Assembly (NCBI GenBank): GCA_002172545.1
Contig: NHFJ01000009.1
Coordinates: forward strand, 21,698-43,549
Direction: 5' to 3'
DNA: 21,852 bases
DNA from: Fidelibacterota bacterium TMED108
Lineage (GTDB): Bacteria; Fidelibacterota; Marinisomatia; Marinisomatales; TCS55
Shown: positions 15,981-21,852 of the stretch, piece by piece
Layout: every line of letters begins with the position of its first letter
Numbering within the stretch: position 1 is the stretch's first letter
The notes under the pieces: generated by a model
Databases searched by the model: none
The model's input: the letters and a program-made list of their open reading frames with translations, nothing else
Told to the model about the DNA's origin: nothing
Position numbers and translations under genes: made by a program

Positions 15981-15994
15981 TATTTTTCCTTTTC

Positions 15995-18013
15995 TTATTC
16001 TTTGTACTTATTAAACCAATACAATATATGGTCAATTTTTGTTATTAACTGACTAGGTTTACTAGCAATGCCATGATACGCCTCAGGAATCTCAACATAC
16101 ACCGTTTCAATTTTTCTTATTTTTAGCGCATGGTATAATTGCTTGGCCTCTGATGGAGGAGTACGTAAATCATAGGTACCCACCATTACCATTGTTGGAG
16201 TCTCGATATTGCCAACTAAGGATATAGGAGAAAACTTCCAATATTCTTCAAAATTTTCCCATGGTTGGCCTTTGTATCTCGAGTTAGCATAGTAAAAATA
16301 GTTATCCGCTACCAATGTTTTAGATATCCAATTCATAACAGGCTTAATTACCGCCGCCGCCTTAAATCGCTTGGTCTTTCCTACGATCCATGCAGTCATT
16401 ATTCCACCTGCGCTACCCCCAGTAACATATAAATTATTTTTATCAATGTATCCTAACTCTAATAATCTGTCTACACCATCCATTACATCGTGATAATCAT
16501 CGCCCGGATAATTACGATATAAAAGATTACCAAACTCTTCTCCGTAACTAGTACTACCTCGAGGATTTGGATAAAATACTACATAATCTGAAGCTGAATA
16601 CAAGAGGATTTCCGGTGAAAATCTGTCGCCATAATTGCTAATAGGTCCCCCATGGTTTTCCACAATTAAAGGGTATTTTTTATTTGAATCAAATCCAGGA
16701 GGTTTTGCAATCCAACCCTGAATCCTTCTTCCATCTACAGATGACTGGTACCATATTTCATTTATTTCTCCAAGATCCCTGTTCGAGAGTAAATCGCTAT
16801 TTAGATCTGTAATTTTATTGGTTTTTCTGCCATCAAAATATGCAATATCAGCTGGGTGGTACGGGGTGGTCATAGTGTAGGAAATACGACCAGTATTTGA
16901 CAAAGAATAAGATCCCCCTCCATAAGGCCTTCCAATAGTTGTCCCACCTAAATTATCTGCAATTTTTTTTGTATTTCCAGAAATTGAAACATATCCAATT
17001 TTCCCATTTCCATAATTGTCATACTTATAATACAAACCTTTTCCATCAAATGACCAATTTAACGAAGAGATTTCTCTATCAAGATCTGTTTTAATTTCTT
17101 TTTTTAAAGAGCCGTCGCTATTCATTACATACAACTTATTTACCTGGTATGTTTGAACCTTATCATCGTATCCAAGATAGGCGATTTTTTTTCCATCAGG
17201 CGAGAAAACTGCTCCATAGTCGGGGCCTGTTCTGTTGGTTAATTGAGCAAGGTTTGATCCGTTAATCTCAATAGTATAAATTTCTGAATTTCTAAAATCG
17301 TACTCCCAGTTCTCGGTATAATTAGAACTAAAGATCATCTTCTTACTGTCTTTTGACCAATCAAACCCTCTATGATTATAAGGTTCGCTGGTAACTTGTA
17401 CCGGAGCTCCACCGTCAGCAGAAATATAAAATAAATGATTAAATCCTTTATCCATATAACCCGATCCGTCTGATTCGTGCTTTAATCTATCTGTAATTCT
17501 TGCTGGAGGAGCCCACTTTGCATCTTTAGGTTTTTTTGGAGCGGATACTAAACTGAGAACGTTATCGGGTATAAACATTGTAAAGCCGATATATTTTCCA
17601 CTAGTAGACCATTTTAAATTTTTCGGGCTTTTATTAAGTTGAGAAATAACAGAATATTGTTTTGTTTCAACCCAATACATATAAATCTCAGATCCATTTC
17701 CGTCGTCAGAGCTTGAAACAAATGCAATTCGCTTTCCATCTGGTGACCAGCGCGGACTACTTTCATTATGAGTATTAGAAGTAAGTTTTTGATGGCCATT
17801 ACCATCTTTATCGACTATCCATATTGATGTCGTCTTTCCATCTTTCATAATATCCATCTTTATACGAACATAAACTATTTTAGAGCTATTTGGGGCTATT
17901 TGAGGATCTTTGACGTATTGTAAATCAAAGACATCTAGATTTGAAAATCGTTGCTGCGAGGAGATTGTTGAACAGAAAATTATAGTTATGATTAAGCTGG
18001 TGTATTTTTTCAT
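15995..18013 (-). CDS. Secreted S9-family (prolyl oligopeptidase-type) peptidase
   Basis: A 672-residue exported serine peptidase of the S9 family. The signal peptide is about 1-20 (MKKYTSLIITIIFCSTISSQ). The middle (about 25-400) is a TolB/WD40-like propeller with repeats such as PRWSPDGKRIAFVS and AVFSPDGKKIAYLG. The C-terminal alpha/beta hydrolase domain (about 415-672) has the complete triad: Ser534 in GGSAGG, Asp615 in GTYDLRTP and His647 in YHGIA. These enzymes usually trim short peptides in the periplasm or at the surface. I chose the ATG at 18013, because the frame opens only five codons earlier at a GTG and the signal peptide starts cleanly here. It is preceded by an 88-base gap after the lipase-like gene. 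Confidence 0.93.
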   Translation of the reverse strand: MKKYTSLIITIIFCSTISSQQRFSNLDVFDLQYVKDPQIAPNSSKIVYVRIKMDIMKDGKTTSIWIVDKDGNGHQKLTSNTHNESSPRWSPDGKRIAFVSSSDDGNGSEIYMYWVETKQYSVISQLNKSPKNLKWSTSGKYIGFTMFIPDNVLSLVSAPKKPKDAKWAPPARITDRLKHESDGSGYMDKGFNHLFYISADGGAPVQVTSEPYNHRGFDWSKDSKKMIFSSNYTENWEYDFRNSEIYTIEINGSNLAQLTNRTGPDYGAVFSPDGKKIAYLGYDDKVQTYQVNKLYVMNSDGSLKKEIKTDLDREISSLNWSFDGKGLYYKYDNYGNGKIGYVSISGNTKKIADNLGGTTIGRPYGGGSYSLSNTGRISYTMTTPYHPADIAYFDGRKTNKITDLNSDLLSNRDLGEINEIWYQSSVDGRRIQGWIAKPPGFDSNKKYPLIVENHGGPISNYGDRFSPEILLYSASDYVVFYPNPRGSTSYGEEFGNLLYRNYPGDDYHDVMDGVDRLLELGYIDKNNLYVTGGSAGGIMTAWIVGKTKRFKAAAVIKPVMNWISKTLVADNYFYYANSRYKGQPWENFEEYWKFSPISLVGNIETPTMVMVGTYDLRTPPSEAKQLYHALKIRKIETVYVEIPEAYHGIASKPSQLITKIDHILYWFNKYKE

Positions 18014-18064
18014 ATTCACAATATACACAAAAAAAATTTATTTTTCTGGTGGATCAGTAATATT

Positions 18065-18087
18065 GCGGAGGGAGGAGATTCTAACTC
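18065..18087 (-). other. Short sequence resembling a tRNA 3' end (weak)
   Basis: Within the 88-base gap between the lipase-like and S9 genes lies a locally G+C-richer stretch. On the minus strand it reads GAGTTAGAATCTC followed by CTCCCTCCGC. This resembles a T-arm (GAGTTCGAATCTC) plus the 3' acceptor strand of a tRNA. The matching 5' acceptor strand and anticodon arm are not found upstream, where the lipase coding sequence lies. It could be a tRNA remnant left by an integration event, or chance. Confidence 0.15.
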
Positions 18088-18101
18088 AGGTTAAGTCCGG
18101 T

Positions 18102-19295
18102 TTACTCATATTTTTTTAACCAATCCAATGCATCAACAACTGCACCAACATAGTCCTGAATATTGTGTTTTCCTTTTTCAAGTAAAACAATTTCAGCATT
18201 AGCTCCGGATGAAATAGCAGAGGTATAAAATTTTTCACTCTGGCTATAAGGAACGATTTCGTCCTCCTTGCTATGGATCAATAAAATATCGCCGCTTAAC
18301 TTAGTTTCAAGTAGCGAGTTTTCCTTAACAGCGTTCTTGTATGAATCAAATACAGAAAGCGTTGAAAATTCATTTAAGTATTCTGATGTAAAAAGCTGGT
18401 CTGTGTAAGTAGTTAATGAATTATCTATTACTAAAGCTTCTTTCTCTCCATCGAAAAGATCATCTAACTTGCTAAGATAAGGTTCGCGAATTATCTTATC
18501 TATAATATTCAAATTATACGTTCTATTAATTACATAGGGATGATAAATAGCCCATGAGGGACGCTCTAGACGTTGTGGAATAGAGAAACTGTTATCCCTC
18601 TCAAGATCAAAATAACCTGCAATTACAACACTGGCATCAATATCAAACGATCTTGGATTTTTTGATAATTCGTCATGCATAGCAATCGAATTATAACCTC
18701 CATTTGAATAGCCCATGACAAAGAGATTATCATTAAGTTCGATATCATTTTCACATGAAAAAGCCTGAACTCCCTCAACCATATCCAAAAGAACCTTCCC
18801 ATTGCTTTTCTGGTAGACAGGATAGTACGGGAATGTTGAATTTCCAAGCCCTAGATAGTCTGGCTGAATACCTACATAACCCACACTAGCACCAAATAAC
18901 CCTAGGTATCCATATATAGGAATTAGAGACGCAACATCGCTTCTTTTGATGGTCAAACCATGCTGCCCGGATAACAAAGAAAGTGGTTCGTCTAATCCCT
19001 TGGGGTAATAAACAGCACCTGAGGCTATAACAGTTTTTCCATTTGGATCAGTGGTTTCATAATCAACAGAATAGACTTTTACATCATACTGAGCTGAAAA
19101 ACTTTCCGGTAATCCTAGACTCGGTTTTAAGCTATTAATATAATCCACAGACAAAATACCCTTGCTTGTATAGTTGACAATTTTACCTTGTTCAGCCTCT
19201 TTACAAGCTTCTTCTGCAGGATCATCGCAGGCGACAAAAAGGGTTAGAAAAATAACTAAAAATAGTTGGGTTAATTTGAAGCGCTGTATTTTCAT
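18102..19295 (-). CDS. Lipoprotein alpha/beta hydrolase, secretory lipase-like
   Basis: A 397-residue protein with a lipoprotein signal ending FVAC (Cys23; Asp at +2 and +3). The mature part is an alpha/beta hydrolase resembling secretory lipases/esterases: oxyanion region around GQHGLT (110-115), DYLGLG (146-151, a hallmark of the lipase group), nucleophile Ser197 in GYSNGG, acid Asp345 in SKEDEIVPY and His377 in GKHNI. The triad is complete. It probably hydrolyses ester-linked lipids or small esters outside the cytoplasm. An AAGGA sits seven bases before the ATG at 19295. It is transcribed in the direction of the S9 peptidase but separated by 88 bases, so co-transcription is likely but not certain. 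Confidence 0.88.
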   Translation of the reverse strand: MKIQRFKLTQLFLVIFLTLFVACDDPAEEACKEAEQGKIVNYTSKGILSVDYINSLKPSLGLPESFSAQYDVKVYSVDYETTDPNGKTVIASGAVYYPKGLDEPLSLLSGQHGLTIKRSDVASLIPIYGYLGLFGASVGYVGIQPDYLGLGNSTFPYYPVYQKSNGKVLLDMVEGVQAFSCENDIELNDNLFVMGYSNGGYNSIAMHDELSKNPRSFDIDASVVIAGYFDLERDNSFSIPQRLERPSWAIYHPYVINRTYNLNIIDKIIREPYLSKLDDLFDGEKEALVIDNSLTTYTDQLFTSEYLNEFSTLSVFDSYKNAVKENSLLETKLSGDILLIHSKEDEIVPYSQSEKFYTSAISSGANAEIVLLEKGKHNIQDYVGAVVDALDWLKKYE

Positions 19296-19369
19296 TTTTA
19301 TCCTTATGATTTAGATCAAAATTTAATACAGTATTTACAAATGATTAATTAATATTTACGTATGAAGCC

Positions 19370-19648
19370 TTAGCTGCCAGCAAAAGGCGTATTAAAAATG
19401 CCTACTGCAAGTTCTGCCCAAAGCAGTAAAAATAGTAATCCCAATATTAATATTAACAATAATTTTTTTGCGCCATACAAGCTATTAAGTGCAAAATTTA
19501 TTGTAAGTATATAAACTGTCAACATGCACCCCATGATTATAAAATCACCATGCGACCATTGAATATTATCAGTGAATTGCATTGCCACAAAAGGAATAAA
19601 AAGTAATGCTAAAACAATTAATACTATTTTGACAAAACGTTGGTACAT
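19370..19648 (-). CDS. Small three-helix membrane protein of unknown function
   Basis: A 92-residue integral membrane protein with helices at about 5-24, 35-57 and 61-82. The C-terminus WAELAVGIFNTPFAGS and the QFTD..W...DF segment at about 25-37 match, from memory, small conserved membrane proteins widespread in Bacteroidota and relatives that lack an assigned function. Its start is 82 bases from the divergent plus-strand gene at 19731. It is the first gene of the long minus-strand run, with a 74-base gap before the lipase-like gene. Confidence 0.78.
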   Translation of the reverse strand: MYQRFVKIVLIVLALLFIPFVAMQFTDNIQWSHGDFIIMGCMLTVYILTINFALNSLYGAKKLLLILILGLLFLLLWAELAVGIFNTPFAGS

Positions 19649-19730
19649 AGCTCAATTTATATAAGTAAATTTTTATCTACAATTTTTAAAGCTTATCACT
19701 TCAAAATGGTAAAAATAAATAAATTTAATC
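19649..19730. promoter_or_regulatory. Divergent intergenic region between two small membrane-protein genes
   Basis: This 82-base AT-rich gap separates two outward-reading start codons (19648 minus, 19731 plus), so promoters in both directions are expected. Several TATA-like words occur (for example TATATAA near 19661), but no clear -35/-10 pair or operator repeat stands out and no hairpin was seen. The assignment rests on layout only. Confidence 0.3.
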
Positions 19731-20084
19731 ATGTCTAGTTGTCCAAATATTGGTGGAGATCAAGTAAGATACCGAAAAGTGTCCGGGTATGTAAGCCTGG
19801 CATCTATTTTGATCTTTATACCTTTTATTTTCATTTTTGATATTGGTATTTGGAAGATTTTAATTTTCTTTCCAGCCATAGTTATGACAATTTCTTTACT
19901 TGAGGCGTCAAATAAGACATGTATAGTATACTCGTCTATCGGAATAAAACATATGGGCGAAAAGTATGAAAGAGAAAGAAATATTGAATTTTTAAAAAAG
20001 CAAAGAATCCAATCATTTAAAATAGTGCTCAGCGGGTTAGCTATTTCGCTTCTACTAACTTATCTAGTATACCTCATACCTTAA
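19731..20084 (+). CDS. Small membrane protein with conserved cysteines, unknown function
   Basis: A 117-residue protein with an N-terminal cytosolic or exposed CPNIGG motif (Cys4) and predicted membrane helices at about 19-37, 40-57 and 96-115. A second Cys64 lies in NKTCIVYSSIG just after helix 2. The two-cysteine layout (C-P-N near the N-terminus and K-T-C after the hairpin) looks deliberate and could be a redox pair or metal site, but I do not recognise the family. The region between helices 2 and 3 (about 74-95) is highly charged. The start at 19731 has no strong Shine-Dalgarno site. It is followed 47 bases later by a lipoprotein gene in the same direction. Confidence 0.7.
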   Translation: MSSCPNIGGDQVRYRKVSGYVSLASILIFIPFIFIFDIGIWKILIFFPAIVMTISLLEASNKTCIVYSSIGIKHMGEKYERERNIEFLKKQRIQSFKIVLSGLAISLLLTYLVYLIP

Positions 20085-20131
20085 ATCAAATAAATATATT
20101 TTAAATATCGACTCTAAATAAAAGGCAAATA

Positions 20132-20584
20132 ATGAAAAAAGTTCTATATATTTTAATGCTCACTATCTTCTTTGGGTGCACACCGATATTGAAACCGGTG
20201 ATGCTTGAAAATCTTAACAAGGAAAGCACAACCCTTGATAACTTAGTTGAATATCTTCAAAAAAATAATATGAAGGTCATAAATGAATTTGAACCGGAGA
20301 TTGAAGAAAGAAGTACGCCAATAGGAACAATAACCCTTGTTACCCTTGAAACAGATTGGTATGATACAGGGATTTTCCTTGAGGATCTAAATAGCAATGG
20401 ATTTGTAAAATATAAGGTGCGGTTTGGTGTAGATATGCCAGATGCAATACCAGGGGGATTAGGAATAAATCCTAGATTTGGTTACAAAGATAATGGTGAG
20501 ATAGTGCAAAAAGACAAGGCCCCAAAAGAGGTTTTTGAACATATAAATAAGTTTACTCAAAAAATAGGTAAAGATTTTAAATAG
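20132..20584 (+). CDS. Small lipoprotein of unknown function
   Basis: A 150-residue protein with a lipoprotein signal peptide (MKKVLYILMLTIFFGC, lipobox Cys16). The soluble remainder has an alpha/beta look: a short helix (about 33-45), then strand-rich segments including TITLVTLETDW (66-76) and KYKVRFGVDM. An AAAGG lies upstream of the ATG at 20132. I recognise no family or active-site motif. The stop is five bases before the BNR lipoprotein gene, so the two are very likely co-transcribed and may form a surface complex. Confidence 0.75.
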   Translation: MKKVLYILMLTIFFGCTPILKPVMLENLNKESTTLDNLVEYLQKNNMKVINEFEPEIEERSTPIGTITLVTLETDWYDTGIFLEDLNSNGFVKYKVRFGVDMPDAIPGGLGINPRFGYKDNGEIVQKDKAPKEVFEHINKFTQKIGKDFK

Positions 20585-20589
20585 GCTAA

Positions 20590-21774
20590 ATGAAACATAT
20601 TTATCTATTATTTTTTTTTATAACCTCATGCTTTAGTGATTTTGAAAAAATACCTGAAATAAGCAATGAAAGTCGATTCCCGCGCCTCTCATCCAATGAT
20701 AATGGTGAGGTTTTCCTAAGCTGGTTTGAGAAAGTTGATAGTGTAGAATGGTCAATCAAGTCATCTATTTTTTCCAACAAAGAGTGGACTAATCCAAAGG
20801 TAATCTCAAAAAGTAAGCCTTACTTTATTAATTGGGCAGATTTTCCTTCCATCAATAATATTAATCAAGATACGCTTGTAGCGCATTGGTTGGAAAAATC
20901 AGGATCAGGTACTTACGATTACGATGTTCACCTCTCTTTCTCTTATGACAAGGGATCTTCGTGGAGTCAATCTGAAATTCCACACGCAACTCTGGTAAAG
21001 GGAGAACACGGTTTTTCATCCTTTGCTATTGGTAATAAATTTCACGATGTAGTTTGGCTAGATGGCAGAGAGATGACAATGGGGCACGGCAAAAGTGATT
21101 ACGGTCAAATGAATCTTTACCATACAACTTTTTCGACAAAAGGTGTTCTTGGAGAAGAATACCTCGTTGATGCTAAGGTTTGTGAATGCTGCCCCACTTC
21201 CTCCGTTCGCTATAAAGAGAATTTAGTAATTGCCTACAGGAATAGAGATTCTAATGAGGTCAGAGATATTTTTATTGCAAGAAAGATTGGGGATGAATGG
21301 AAGAAACCCTATCCGGCACACAATGATAATTGGAAAATTGCCGGATGCCCAGTAAACGGGCCAATGCTAACTATTAACAAATCAAATATTGCGCTTGCAT
21401 GGTACACAGCAGCAAATGATTCTGCTCAAGTCAAAGTCGCTTTCTCCAAAGACGTTGGGGAAACATTTTCTAGGCCAGTAGTAATCGATCGAACAATGCC
21501 AATAGGTCGCGTAGACATAGAGTGGATTGACGGTGAAAGTGTAGTTGTTAGCTGGATTAGAAGTACTGAAAAATCTTCAGATATTCTTGCAAGAGTGGTA
21601 AATATAAATAATGATCTAGGAAAAGTATTTTTTGTTAAATCAATTCCACAAGGTCGAATTTCTGGATATCCTCAAATGGAAGTGGTTGGAGAAAAAATGC
21701 TATTTGCTTGGACTGAAATAAATAAAAAAACTTCTGTTGCTACTAAATGGCTTTCTATAGATAAGCTGCAATAG
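20590..21774 (+). CDS. BNR/Asp-box beta-propeller lipoprotein (sialidase-like fold)
   Basis: A 394-residue protein with a short lipoprotein signal (lipobox FFITSC, Cys14) and a six-bladed-propeller-type body. Two classical Asp-boxes are visible, SYDKGSSWS (118-126) and SKDVGETFS (286-294), as in BNR/sialidase folds. The catalytic arginine triad and Tyr/Glu pair of true sialidases cannot be confirmed, so glycosidase activity is not claimed. A cysteine cluster, VCECCPTSS (Cys198, Cys200, Cys201), and a later AGCPVNGP (Cys253) are unusual for the fold and might bind a metal or cofactor or form disulfides. It sits five bases after a small lipoprotein gene. Its stop is directly adjacent to the stop of a convergent gene at the right edge. 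Confidence 0.82.
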   Translation: MKHIYLLFFFITSCFSDFEKIPEISNESRFPRLSSNDNGEVFLSWFEKVDSVEWSIKSSIFSNKEWTNPKVISKSKPYFINWADFPSINNINQDTLVAHWLEKSGSGTYDYDVHLSFSYDKGSSWSQSEIPHATLVKGEHGFSSFAIGNKFHDVVWLDGREMTMGHGKSDYGQMNLYHTTFSTKGVLGEEYLVDAKVCECCPTSSVRYKENLVIAYRNRDSNEVRDIFIARKIGDEWKKPYPAHNDNWKIAGCPVNGPMLTINKSNIALAWYTAANDSAQVKVAFSKDVGETFSRPVVIDRTMPIGRVDIEWIDGESVVVSWIRSTEKSSDILARVVNINNDLGKVFFVKSIPQGRISGYPQMEVVGEKMLFAWTEINKKTSVATKWLSIDKLQ

Positions 21775-21852
21775 TTAATCCAGTTCGGAAGCAATGATGC
21801 TTTCTTTTGTAGACAATCTGTCTTTTAATCTCTCAATCAATAAATACGCAGA
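21775..21852 (-). CDS. C-terminal end of a minus-strand gene, cut by window edge
   Basis: On the minus strand, 25 codons run open from the window edge to a TAA at 21777-21775. They give a helical, charged peptide ending LLIERLKDRLSTKESIIASELD, which looks like the C-terminal helix of a real protein. It is convergent with the BNR lipoprotein gene with no base between the stops, a packing seen elsewhere in this window (10298-10301). The fragment is too short to identify, and an open frame of this length could occur by chance. Confidence 0.45.
   Translation of the reverse strand, partial: SAYLLIERLKDRLSTKESIIASELD

Noticed and set aside
20590..21774. Assignment as a true sialidase
   Set aside because: Only two Asp-boxes are visible and the catalytic Arg triad, Tyr and Glu could not be confirmed.

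Overview
This window is AT-rich (much of it near one third G+C) and dense with bacterial genes; no gene-free gap is as long as 300 bases. Several products carry lipoprotein or secretion signals (FFxxxC-type lipoboxes, hydrophobic leaders ending in Gln), which points to an outer-membrane bacterium. The mix of choice-of-anchor/LVIVD-type propeller proteins, secreted S9 and lipase-type hydrolases, small conserved membrane proteins and mostly weak Shine-Dalgarno sites suggests a marine member of the FCB group. Candidatus Marinimicrobia (SAR406) or a marine Bacteroidota would fit; this is inference from gene content, because no rRNA or other marker gene is present.

Layout. (1) 1-5526, minus strand: a run starting with an FAD-dependent amine-oxidase-like flavoprotein, followed by an alpha/beta-hydrolase-rhodanese fusion lipoprotein, a phage-like PD-(D/E)XK nuclease, a secreted Ig-like/LVIVD propeller protein (copy A), and the first 48 codons of another protein of that family (copy C), cut by the window edge. 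(2) 5577-10301, plus strand: a His-containing membrane protein, a secreted protein of unknown function, then a complete and tightly overlapped riboflavin operon ribD-ribE-ribBA-ribH, followed by a bacterioferritin-like diiron protein. (3) 19648-10298, minus strand: nine genes in one direction. In transcription order these are a three-helix membrane protein, a secretory-lipase-like lipoprotein, an S9 peptidase, a small membrane-anchored protein, a SAM methyltransferase with a TTG start, a MazG-like pyrophosphatase, a carbamate kinase, Ig/LVIVD copy B and an M20 metallopeptidase. The last seven are separated by 29 bases or less or overlap. (4) 19731-21774, plus strand: a Cys-containing membrane protein, a small lipoprotein and a BNR/Asp-box lipoprotein, meeting the C-terminal end of a further minus-strand gene at the right edge.

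How it works together. The riboflavin block makes riboflavin from GTP and ribulose-5-phosphate. Most of the rest looks like cell-surface or periplasmic scavenging: esterase/lipase-type lipoproteins, an S9 peptidase, an M20 amidohydrolase translationally coupled to a secreted propeller protein, and a carbamate kinase that could recover ATP from carbamoyl phosphate.

The most interesting part is the family of at least three Ig-like/LVIVD proteins. The two complete copies share a propeller rich in invariant histidines, two copies lie in tandem, and one has a G+C-rich internal patch suggesting a recombinational mosaic. I did not find a clearly novel defence or mobile system; no CRISPR, insertion sequence, tRNA gene or FMN riboswitch is visible.
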